In this document: positions 1 to 5,198 of the stretch, one piece after another
Layout of the letters: each line of letters begins with the position of its first letter
How positions within the stretch are numbered: position 1 is the first letter of the stretch
From: JAGXIT01 sp964393815
GTDB lineage: Bacteria; Patescibacteriota; Saccharimonadia; Saccharimonadales; UBA4665
DNA length: 5,362 nt
Direction of reading: 5' to 3'
Assembly: GCA_964393815.1 (NCBI GenBank)
Contig: CAYMUP010000048.1
Location: 1 to 5,362, forward strand
Translations under genes and position numbers: made by a program
Notes under the pieces: model-generated
Databases searched by the model: none
What the model was told of the DNA's origin: nothing
The model's input: only the letters and a program-made list of their open reading frames with translations

Positions 1-1
1 A

Positions 2-80
2 CCACCAGAAACACCCTTTTCAACTAAAAAAGAAATTCGGCGGGGGGAAATCTCAAAAATGCAAAGGGTTTTTCTGGTGG
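2..80. repeat. 18-bp imperfect inverted repeat with 43-nt loop
   Basis: Bases 2-19 (CCACCAGAAACACCCTTT) pair with 63-80 (AAAGGGTTTTTCTGGTGG) with a single C/T mismatch. The loop, 20-62, is A-rich with a run of six G. No T tract follows either arm on its downstream side, so this is not a standard intrinsic terminator. It touches the left window edge and may continue outside. It could be the remnant of a small mobile element or a structured 3' end of a gene lying to the left. Confidence 0.6.
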
Positions 81-85
81 GGCGC

Positions 86-105
86 AGCGTGCGCTTGCGC
101 ACGCT
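86..105. repeat. GC-rich perfect hairpin
   Basis: AGCGTGCGC and GCGCACGCT form a perfect 9-bp stem separated by TT, in practice a CTTG loop. It lies 5 nt after the preceding inverted repeat and in a locally GC-rich patch (81-118) unlike the AT-rich surroundings. There is no poly-T on either side. Function unknown. Confidence 0.6.
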
Positions 106-166
106 AGGCGGCGCGGCTCAGATTACACTTTTGTGCTAAAATGGGTTCGAGCGCAGTCGTAAAACT

Positions 167-212
167 GCACCAATAAAAACCCACCTTAGCAAGGGTGGTT
201 TTTTATTGGTGC
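167..212. terminator. Long bidirectional terminator-like hairpin
   Basis: GCACCAATAAAAA (167-179) pairs with TTTTTATTGGTGC (200-212), and CCACC (181-185) with GGTGG (194-198), around a short TTAGCAAG loop, with one or two unpaired bases between the stems. The T run at 199-204 gives a terminator on the plus strand; the A run at 175-179 gives one on the minus strand. A TGCTAAAAT extended -10-like sequence lies at 134-142 with no recognisable -35, so a very short RNA could start near 149, but termination of a gene left of the window is the simpler reading. Confidence 0.65.
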
Positions 213-214
213 CA

Positions 215-313
215 GAGAATAGGAGCGAACCGTATGAGCGAGCGAAGACCAGAAAGAAGTTCTTCTTTCTGGTAATGCGAGCGGAAAAGGACGAAGTCCG
301 ATATCCTATACTC
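215..313. other. Multi-hairpin element closed by long-range stem
   Basis: GAGAATAGGA (215-224) pairs with TCCTATACTC (304-313), 9 of 10 bp. Enclosed are a perfect 11-bp hairpin at 248-273 (arms ACCAGAAAGAA and TTCTTTCTGGT, loop GTTC) and a short hairpin GGAC-GAA-GTCC at 289-299. The large hairpin is bracketed by GCGAGCG copies at 238-244 and 277-283, and GAGCGA recurs at 223, 236 and 240. No ORF of useful size is present. It could be a structured RNA or a REP-like intergenic repeat. The strand is undetermined because the structure is symmetric. Confidence 0.5.
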
Positions 314-381
314 CAAAAAAGACCATCCCATTTTTTAGTGCATCACCTCTGTTGATTGAGCTTGTGCTTTGAGGGTAAGTA

Positions 382-410
382 TTGACAAGTATATTTTTGC
401 TTGCTACTAT
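382..410 (+). promoter_or_regulatory. Sigma70-type promoter
   Basis: A perfect -35 TTGACA (382-387) and a -10 TACTAT (405-410, 4 of 6 matches) are separated by exactly 17 bp. The predicted start is near 415-417 in AGCCGGGTT. No ORF of convincing coding character begins soon after it, and a terminator lies at 568-610, so it most likely drives a noncoding RNA or a leader upstream of nrdR. Confidence 0.75.
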
Positions 411-416
411 AGCCGG

Positions 417-610
417 GTTAAACGAGGCGTTTTGGTGAGTAACACTGACGCAAGCTCTTTACAGAGCTTTCAGTTGTTTTATGAAGAACTGCCCAGCGTA
501 AAGCGAGTCGCTCGTGTACGCCGCAGGATACAAAACACTACAGAATAACAAATTCATAAGACAATGCCCCGGCTTGATCTGTTTGAACAGAGAAAGCCGG
601 GTTTGTTTTT
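417..610 (+). ncRNA. Candidate structured noncoding RNA, about 190 nt
   Basis: This is an inferred transcript bounded by a consensus-like promoter and an intrinsic terminator. It contains four predicted hairpins in a row: 427-451 (GCGT/ACGC with inner GTG/CAC), 452-469 (AAGCTC/GAGCTT, perfect), 471-491 (CAGTT/AACTG) and 496-521 (GCGTA/TACGC with inner AGCG/CGCT). An A-rich, apparently unpaired linker (about 526-565) and the terminator hairpin follow. GGCGT (426-430) could instead pair with ACGCC (518-522). I do not recognise 6S, SRP, tmRNA, RNase P or a known riboswitch in it. An ORF opens with GTG at 514 and runs into nrdR, but its part before 724 crosses the terminator and looks noncoding. 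It may be a stand-alone small RNA or an attenuated leader of nrdR. Confidence 0.5.
568..610 (+). terminator. Intrinsic terminator
   Basis: CCCGGCTT (568-575) pairs perfectly with AAGCCGGG (594-601), with an inner CTGT/ACAG stem (579-582/587-590) and a TTGA loop. It is followed directly by TTTGTTTTT (602-610). It ends the transcript from the promoter at 382-410 and lies 113 bp before the nrdR start. Confidence 0.8.
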
Positions 611-618
611 GCCCACTC

Positions 619-688
619 TTATCCCTTAACTTATATCCCTTACTCCCAATCTTGAGTGGTTTTCCACGAGAAATTTGTACTTTTCCAC
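619..688. repeat. Two direct-repeat pairs upstream of nrdR
   Basis: ATCCCTTA occurs at 621-628 and 635-642, with a 14-bp period. TTTTCCAC occurs at 660-667 and 681-688, with a 21-bp period, close to two helical turns. The second pair resembles the relaxed DnaA box TTWTNCACA except for the last base. GTGG/CCAC around TTTT (656-667) could also fold back. This lies in the AT-rich 114-bp stretch between the terminator and nrdR, where the nrdR promoter should be if it has its own; I see no convincing -35/-10 pair. An operator role is inference only. Confidence 0.4.
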
Positions 689-723
689 TAGGTTTTTTCT
701 CAGGGTTATGTCAATATGTAGCT

Positions 724-1128
724 ATGGTTTGTATATATTGTGCTTCCCCAACTCGTGTTATAAACAGTCGTCCGCAAAAAAGGCTCAATCACACTTGGCG
801 CCGTCGCCAGTGTGAAAAGTGTCTAACGATTTTCACCTCTGTAGAATCCCCTAACCTAGCCAGTAGTGTCGTGGTCGGCGAAGGGCCAAAGTTTGAACCA
901 TTTGACCGCGACCGACTATTCGCAAGTGTACTCGAGTCTCTCAAGCACCGTGAAGACGCTGTAGCGGCCGCCAGCAGCCTGACCGCCACAATCACCACCC
1001 TTGCCCTCAAAACGGCTGAAAACGCCCGTATAGAGCGCGTGGTCATTGCCGAGATCGCTGTGACCTCTTTAACTGCTTTTGACCCTGCCGCCGGCGTACA
1101 CTACCGCGCCTTTCACCCAACTACCTAG
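724..1128 (+). CDS. nrdR: Transcriptional repressor NrdR
   Basis: NrdR is a zinc- and nucleotide-binding repressor that senses dATP/ATP and shuts down ribonucleotide reductase genes. The 134-residue product starts MVCIYC and has the zinc ribbon C3-x2-C6 with C30-x2-C33, preceded by the basic WRRR stretch (25-28) typical of the family. An ATP-cone follows from about residue 49, with the conserved EPFDRDRL (58-65). The ending, VHYRAFHP, resembles the usual V-Y-R-x-F terminus. Length is slightly under the usual 150. The VxKRDG motif of the ATP-cone is altered to VVVGEGPK (49-56). I chose ATG 724 because the zinc ribbon begins there; the longer frame back to GTG 514 runs through a terminator. No clear Shine-Dalgarno site is seen. 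The gene is convergent with the downstream operon, 15 bp from its last stop codon. No reductase gene is in the window. Confidence 0.92.
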   Translation: MVCIYCASPTRVINSRPQKRLNHTWRRRQCEKCLTIFTSVESPNLASSVVVGEGPKFEPFDRDRLFASVLESLKHREDAVAAASSLTATITTLALKTAENARIERVVIAEIAVTSLTAFDPAAGVHYRAFHPTT

Positions 1129-1143
1129 TATATCTTGGGGGGT

Positions 1144-1926
1144 CTACCTTTTGTCTTGGGGAGAATGCGGAGTATATCTACTTTTATTGTTGTGTTGATC
1201 CAAAAAATCTCTCGCTATAGTCTCTGGTGTAGTACGAGAAGCACTGACAGCCTCGCCTCGGACTCTCGCCAAAGCCGCACCAAATGCACTCTCTACGGCA
1301 GCCTTATACAAAACCTCATGGCTCACCGTTCGATAAAACTTATCTAAAAGTTCCACGCGATCTTCCCAGACTGTAGCAAGTCCTTGCTGAGATGCATTCG
1401 CCTCAACCCCATGATGCAGCTCAAAGAGTGCTTTGGCGGCGAGACCAGCCACACTAGCAGCAATAGTATCTTGTCCGTCAATCGCTACAAGCCGGGTGAA
1501 CTCTGGTCTCTGTTTGAGGAGCCGCGGACGAGGCTGTCGGCTACTCCCGTACATTGAGACTTCGCTAGTGCTTGATCGAAGTGTTGCCTCATATCGCTCA
1601 TCAAATTGAAACGGCCAACGCACTAGAGCGAGTGGCGCACTTTTTGACCCAGGTTCGTACGAGCACGTAACCTGAAATACTGTACGTGCACTAATGTTGC
1701 CAACGTTTTGCAAAACAGACAGTGAGTTGTCTGTAGGTGCCACGTAGTTTGGTTTTTCAATCCACGAGCCAATCAGCAGACTGCGCTCACCAAAACCTCT
1801 TGGATTAATGTACTCTGGGCCCTCAACCCAATGGCTCGGTATGTCAGTAAGTCGGTCAACGATGGCAGCCTGAGTAATATCGAATGGCTCAACTTGTTGG
1901 TCCGGAGTTTTATGAAACGGCCACAT
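1144..1926 (-). CDS. Hypothetical soluble protein, third gene of glycosyltransferase operon
   Basis: I do not recognise this 260-residue protein. It has no signal peptide or membrane segment, so it should be cytoplasmic. The N-terminal third contains aromatic and glycine-rich stretches (HWVEGPEYINPRGFGERSLL, 32-51), the centre is probably beta-rich (80-110, with RWPFQFDE at 103-110), and the last 120 residues look alpha-helical and alanine-rich, ending in a hydrophilic, charged tail. Its ATG lies 3 nt after the glycosyltransferase stop codon, so the two are surely co-transcribed and probably translationally coupled; no Shine-Dalgarno site is evident. The context suggests a cytoplasmic partner of the glycosyltransferase, but that is inference. 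Its stop is 15 bp from the nrdR stop on the other strand with no terminator hairpin between. Confidence 0.75.
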   Translation of the reverse strand: MWPFHKTPDQQVEPFDITQAAIVDRLTDIPSHWVEGPEYINPRGFGERSLLIGSWIEKPNYVAPTDNSLSVLQNVGNISARTVFQVTCSYEPGSKSAPLALVRWPFQFDERYEATLRSSTSEVSMYGSSRQPRPRLLKQRPEFTRLVAIDGQDTIAASVAGLAAKALFELHHGVEANASQQGLATVWEDRVELLDKFYRTVSHEVLYKAAVESAFGAALARVRGEAVSASRTTPETIARDFLDQHNNKSRYTPHSPQDKR

Positions 1927-1929
1927 GTA

Positions 1930-3552
1930 CTAGACTTTGGTTTGGCCTTTGGTGCCGTCGGAGTTTTCGGTGACGACAGCTTTTTCTGTCACATCAAACT
2001 TTGACATGTACTTACCAAATATGAGGCGGGTCTGTGAGTAAAATGCCGCAAATGAGTTATAAACCACCGATGTTACGGGCAAATATGCCCACTGCAAAAT
2101 CATAAAGAGCGAACGGTGACGCTTGTAGCGCGCAGGTTTAGGGGGGAGCGTTTTGAGCGCCAAAAACACCGTAACCATAGCGATACCGAGTGCAACCGTC
2201 TGCACGCGACTGACGATCACGGGCAGTTCGGTAGCAGTGTAGTTTTTGGGGTGGAACAGCGAAGGTATGAAGCCTCCAAACAGCACCAGGAGCGGCCCGA
2301 CCGCCCAGGTTACGTGCCCCTCAAAAAGCCGCCACGTCTTAGCGATAAGATCGAGCTTTGGCACCTTATTGGGCTTAAAGAACCCCTTATCAACAACGTA
2401 TGCAATGTCAGATGCCCCGTAGGTCCATCGTCGCAGCTGCACAAACTGCGCTTTGAGCGTCTTAAAGTACGTGTCAGATAGCACTGCGTCTTGGTAAATG
2501 GGCACATGCAGAGGCAAGACCCGGTATTTGCCGTCAAAACGGAAGTAAGACCGCCAAAATTGATGGCCATCCTCTACAATCGTGCGGGTGCTCCAGTAAT
2601 CGGTCTGCATCAGACCAACCATAGGCTGGGCATGAGAAGAAAAGTTGCGCAGCGCGTGTTGCCGCAGCGATATAACGAGGTTAAAAAACGAGTTGCCGGT
2701 CGCAAGCACACGTGACGGTGCCGGCGCATCCCAAATGTTGTTGGTGTAAAGCGACACGGGTTGGTAAGACTTATGCATAGGGTCGGGGGCAAGTAGGTAC
2801 ACGTAGCTGAGTGCTGCAAGGTAGTTTTTGTCTGGACGATTATCGGCGTCGAGTGTGGTCACCATTACCCGCTCAGGGTTGATGTCTTCTGCCTTGAGAT
2901 ACGCTTCGAGTTTACGAGCTGCAAAAGTCACGTTACCACCCTTACCCACCACCTCTCCAGGAATATCATGAGGGTGTTTGACCGCCATTGCATACATAAA
3001 GTGGTCTCTGTACTCGGCGACCAACTGTTCGGCCTGCTTTTCGGTTTGCTCCCCTGCCCGTTCCTCGTACGCCAAGATAAAAATGACCTGTTTCATAGGG
3101 TAGTCAGACTTGAGAATCGACTCAATTGTTGGCTCCAGCACCTCACGTGCCTCTTTGTAGGTGGCGACAATAACCGCATGTATCACATCAGTCGGTGGCA
3201 TCAGCAGTGGCTGTACCTGCGTCCGAGCAACTGCCTTCATGTGCCAACGTGGTCGTTTGGCTTGCCTAGGGATTTCGCCAGTGGCAATTTCGTTTAGCAT
3301 CTGAGCCCATGGCAGCTTTTGATGGTCTTTCATGGCTTTGTAACCCTGCATCGCCCGAAGAGCACCGGCCATACCACGAGCAAAGTTAATTAGTAGATAC
3401 ACAAACACAAAAAGTGCCGCTAGCCGCACGTCTATGAGGCTGAGTGCAAATGGGACAAGCAACATAGACCAGCTTGTCAGGCCTGGCAAAATTTCAAAAA
3501 AACGGTAGTGCCCGTGGCGGTCTTTTTCGTGGGGGATCTCGATGTCTGTCAT
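1930..3552 (-). CDS. Membrane-embedded family 2 glycosyltransferase (processive, BcsA-like)
   Basis: This 540-residue protein transfers a sugar from a nucleotide-sugar donor, probably building or extending a surface polysaccharide at the cytoplasmic membrane. Hydrophobic segments at about 28-56 precede a cytosolic GT-A domain (about 120-385), and further membrane helices lie at about 411-430, 443-465 and 482-504. The GT2 hallmarks are present in order: VIVATYKE (127-134), KGGN (204-207), the metal-binding DAD (235-237), the ED pair carrying the likely catalytic base (327-328), and Q372-LR-R375-W376, the QxxRW motif of processive synthases such as cellulose and hyaluronan synthases. No PilZ domain is seen. 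The C-terminal tail (515-540) is polar. It is the middle gene of three, starting 6 nt after the membrane-protein stop. The donor and product cannot be told from the sequence. Confidence 0.9.
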   Translation of the reverse strand: MTDIEIPHEKDRHGHYRFFEILPGLTSWSMLLVPFALSLIDVRLAALFVFVYLLINFARGMAGALRAMQGYKAMKDHQKLPWAQMLNEIATGEIPRQAKRPRWHMKAVARTQVQPLLMPPTDVIHAVIVATYKEAREVLEPTIESILKSDYPMKQVIFILAYEERAGEQTEKQAEQLVAEYRDHFMYAMAVKHPHDIPGEVVGKGGNVTFAARKLEAYLKAEDINPERVMVTTLDADNRPDKNYLAALSYVYLLAPDPMHKSYQPVSLYTNNIWDAPAPSRVLATGNSFFNLVISLRQHALRNFSSHAQPMVGLMQTDYWSTRTIVEDGHQFWRSYFRFDGKYRVLPLHVPIYQDAVLSDTYFKTLKAQFVQLRRWTYGASDIAYVVDKGFFKPNKVPKLDLIAKTWRLFEGHVTWAVGPLLVLFGGFIPSLFHPKNYTATELPVIVSRVQTVALGIAMVTVFLALKTLPPKPARYKRHRSLFMILQWAYLPVTSVVYNSFAAFYSQTRLIFGKYMSKFDVTEKAVVTENSDGTKGQTKV

Positions 3553-3558
3553 ATGTCT

Positions 3559-3924
3559 TTACTGCCGCGCCAAAAGCAACCAGCATACTACAAAAAGAAA
3601 TGTTAACAGTGCCGTCGTCATAGCGAGGGTGCTAAGCGCGAGCTCACGGCGAATATGGTAAGAGCGGTATGCCAGCACGACGCCCAGCCCAAAGAGCAGC
3701 CCTGCAGCCACCATGAAACTAATGAAATCCCACGCTGTTCCGGTAGTAAAGCTATCGAGCCCTACAATGTCTTTGTCGCGGTACGCTACGGTGTAGTTTA
3801 CTGTGCCACGCATGGCATAGAGTTTGAGCGCAACAAGTAGTGCCGTGCAGAGCCCCAAAAACAGATCAAGGCTGACTAAGAGCAGCATATTGCGGTCGCG
3901 AAAGAAATGTTTATTACTCGTCAT
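3559..3924 (-). CDS. Small three-helix membrane protein, first gene of glycosyltransferase operon
   Basis: This 121-residue protein has three strong hydrophobic segments at about 13-36, 68-86 and 97-118. The 37-67 stretch between helices 1 and 2 is polar and rich in Y, D and T (for example NYTVAYRDKD, 43-52). Helix 2 is followed by the basic loop YRSYHIRR (86-93), suggesting by the positive-inside rule that this loop is cytoplasmic and the 37-67 loop external. I do not recognise a family. It lies directly ahead of the glycosyltransferase, so it may be an accessory or channel subunit for its product, by inference. The ATG at 3924 has no Shine-Dalgarno site; the predicted leader is only about 9 nt. 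An internal Met13 start is possible but would drop only the charged N-terminus. Confidence 0.75.
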   Translation of the reverse strand: MTSNKHFFRDRNMLLLVSLDLFLGLCTALLVALKLYAMRGTVNYTVAYRDKDIVGLDSFTTGTAWDFISFMVAAGLLFGLGVVLAYRSYHIRRELALSTLAMTTALLTFLFVVCWLLLARQ

Positions 3925-3939
3925 AGGTCGTTACGCTAC

Positions 3940-3948
3940 ATTGTAACA
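3940..3948 (-). promoter_or_regulatory. Extended -10 promoter for the three-gene operon
   Basis: On the minus strand, TGTTACAAT gives an extended -10 (TG at 3947-3948, TACAAT 3940-3945, 5 of 6 matches). No good -35 is seen, as is common for extended -10 promoters. Transcription would start near 3933, leaving a leader of TAACGACCT before the ATG at 3924, so translation would be close to leaderless. Confidence 0.5.
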
Positions 3949-3974
3949 GATAACTCAACGTACTGAATGAAGAT

Positions 3975-4060
3975 GCAACCTAAAAATTTTAGATTGCTTT
4001 TACTGAGCGGGCTATTTCTAGCATTTCTGTGACATCTTTAAGGTGAGAGCCGCTGGGCTC
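3975..4060. other. Intergenic hairpins between the two minus-strand units
   Basis: The roughly 150-bp gap between the unknown 266-residue gene and the glycosyltransferase operon holds two hairpins. One is GAGCC-GCTG-GGCTC (4047-4060); the other is GCAA/TTGC with inner CTAAAA/TTTTAG (3975-3997). The second is followed by TTTT on the plus strand and preceded by AAAA; neither has a T tract in the minus direction where a terminator is needed. They may still end the upstream minus transcript, but support is weak. No gene is seen here. Confidence 0.35.
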
Positions 4061-4085
4061 GAGAACACAAGACTATAATTAGCCT

Positions 4086-4886
4086 TCAACGATTTCGCGG
4101 TGCTCCCCATCTGCCCGGTCGAGATGGTGACCTAGATCGATGCACTGATGCCGTGCTTCTATCAAAAGCTTCTCTTTTCTTTAGCCATGCGCCAAACTCT
4201 TCGAGACTGGGGATTTCGATTGTACTACCACTCATCTTCTGAAGAGCTGTAAGCGCAAGAAAACTGCGATTTAATTTTGCAAAATTCCCCGGCGAGACCA
4301 GAGTGCGTTTCATTTGCTCAACTAAATGTTGCTCAATATTTGGGAGGCCTACAAGCAGCTCGTCAAAAGACGAAGGGAGAGTAAATGCAACCTCCTGAAT
4401 TTCTGGGGATTCCCCGCTTCTAAAATATTGAGGGATGCTCACACCTACTACAACACTAGCCGACGCATATGGCTCCTCTGGCGTACTAGATCCATCGTCC
4501 CCTATCTCAACGCGTGGCTTTCCGTCCGCAATAACACCAGCGCGGGGCGTACGGTCCGCCCATAATCCGGTCAGTAAATACGGTTCACTAGGCTTCAGGG
4601 AGTCAAATCTTTCGACTAGTTCAGCTTGGTCGTACAGCCCAACTTCACCTCTTATCATTGCCTGCAAGTGTAGAACCGTACTCAGCTTGTAGCTCTCGTC
4701 ACCGCCAAAATCGGTGTCTCGCAAAACAGTCCAGGCTGCATCAAGGTCGACTAGGAGGCCACCACTATCCCGATCAAGATTCTCTTTACGCACACTGATA
4801 TCCGCAAATCTCGCCGTTAGTGCCACCAATGTTTCTTCAACTCTTCCCAGCCCCGCTCTTGAAAACTCGCTATTTTCTATACTCAT
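4086..4886 (-). CDS. Hypothetical soluble protein, probable C-terminal frameshift
   Basis: I do not recognise this 266-residue, acidic, apparently cytoplasmic protein; there is no signal peptide or membrane segment. Helical segments flank a central part (about 104-178) with EPYLLTGLW and a valine-rich VVVGVS strand. The start at ATG 4884-4886 is supported by AAGGAAG 4 nt upstream; an in-frame ATG at 4914-4916 almost touches the tRNA gene and has no such site. The last 29 codons (from residue 238) are rich in R, S and P and look out of frame. Skipping one A in the GAAAAG run (4175-4178 on the plus strand) after WLKK gives a 31-residue tail starting EKLLIEARHQ, with the alternating pattern of real helices, ending at TAA 4079-4081. 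It lies 36 bp after tRNA-Gly on the same strand and is probably co-transcribed with it. Confidence 0.7.
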   Translation of the reverse strand: MSIENSEFSRAGLGRVEETLVALTARFADISVRKENLDRDSGGLLVDLDAAWTVLRDTDFGGDESYKLSTVLHLQAMIRGEVGLYDQAELVERFDSLKPSEPYLLTGLWADRTPRAGVIADGKPRVEIGDDGSSTPEEPYASASVVVGVSIPQYFRSGESPEIQEVAFTLPSSFDELLVGLPNIEQHLVEQMKRTLVSPGNFAKLNRSFLALTALQKMSGSTIEIPSLEEFGAWLKKREAFDRSTASVHRSRSPSRPGRWGAPRNR

Positions 4887-4890
4887 GTTG

Positions 4891-4897
4891 CTTCCTT
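4891..4897 (-). promoter_or_regulatory. Shine-Dalgarno site deciding the start
   Basis: AAGGAAG on the minus strand, with AGGA core at 4893-4896, is 6 nt from the ATG at 4884-4886. It is the only clear ribosome binding site in the window and selects this start over the upstream ATG at 4916. Confidence 0.7.
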
Positions 4898-4922
4898 TTC
4901 CAATACAGCCCCTCATTAGGGA

Positions 4923-4997
4923 TGGTGCGGGTGGGGGGAGTCGAACCCCCGTCTCAGCCTTGGGAAGGCTACATAATGGCCGTTATACGACACCCGC
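4923..4997 (-). tRNA. tRNA-Gly (anticodon CCC)
   Basis: The cloverleaf is nearly complete. The acceptor stem GCGGGTG/CACCCGC is perfect. The anticodon stem is TAGCC/GGCTG with loop TTCCCAA, giving anticodon CCC (4962-4964) that reads GGG. The T arm is GGGGG-TTCGACT-CCCCC. The D arm is weak (one U-U and one G-U), with GG in the loop. The discriminator is A and CCA is encoded (4923-4925). Confidence 0.95.
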
Positions 4998-5002
4998 CTA
5001 AC

Positions 5003-5191
5003 GCCGTCTAAGGACGGCTCAATTTTCATTTAGCAATTAACAATGATCAATTGCTCGGCCTTTGGCCGATGAAGAGTGTTTTAAAACACGAATTTAGTTC
5101 GAGTTTTAAAATGCCTCTAGAGGAAAAAGAGCAGCCGGATCCCGCCCTAGCGGGACCCGCGCGATGAGAAAAAACGTAGTTTTGTCTCATC
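5003..5191. repeat. Chain of hairpins and palindromes between two tRNA genes
   Basis: The 201-bp spacer has no gene but nearly continuous inverted repeats: GCCGTC/GACGGC (5003-5018), AGCAATT/AATTGCT (5032-5055), TCGGCC-TTT-GGCCGA (5055-5069), the 14-bp palindrome GTGTTTTAAAACAC (5076-5089), the 10-bp palindrome CCTCTAGAGG (5114-5123), TCCCGC/GCGGGA (5140-5155), and GATGAGA/TCTCATC with inner AAAAC/GTTTT (5163-5191). The last begins 7 nt after the 3' end of tRNA-Thr and could aid termination or 3' processing, though it lacks a downstream T tract on that strand. Confidence 0.6.
5022..5050 (-). promoter_or_regulatory. Weak candidate promoter for tRNA-Gly
   Basis: On the minus strand TTGATC (5045-5050) and GAAAAT (5022-5027) are 17 bp apart, each matching 4 of 6 consensus bases. 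Transcription would start near 5015, about 18 nt ahead of the mature tRNA. The -35 overlaps the 5032-5055 hairpin. Co-transcription with tRNA-Thr is an alternative. Confidence 0.3.
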
Positions 5192-5198
5192 TGCGTTG

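Noticed and set aside
143..172. GGTTCGAGC followed by ACCA, resembling a tRNA or tmRNA 3' end
   Set aside because: The bases flanking the loop cannot form a T stem, and no acceptor stem partner is found; the ACCA belongs to the terminator hairpin.
435..451. GGTGAGTAACACTGACGC, like fragments of 16S rRNA
   Set aside because: The match is too short, and no neighbouring rRNA sequence or helices are present.
1..513. CRISPR array or tracrRNA
   Set aside because: No regularly spaced direct repeats with unique spacers and no cas genes; the repeats seen are inverted pairs.
514..723. GTG-started N-terminal extension of nrdR (70 residues)
   Set aside because: It runs through the intrinsic terminator at 568-610 and has no family match; the zinc ribbon that begins NrdR proteins starts at ATG 724.
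4074..4079. Perfect TATAAT on the plus strand
   Set aside because: There is no acceptable -35 17-18 bp upstream and no plus-strand gene downstream; it overlaps the end of a minus-strand gene.
4326..5011. Plus-strand ORFs across the unknown gene and tRNA-Gly
   Set aside because: They are antisense shadows; one ends inside the tRNA and translates it, giving the familiar GGGSRTPVSALGR-type artefact.
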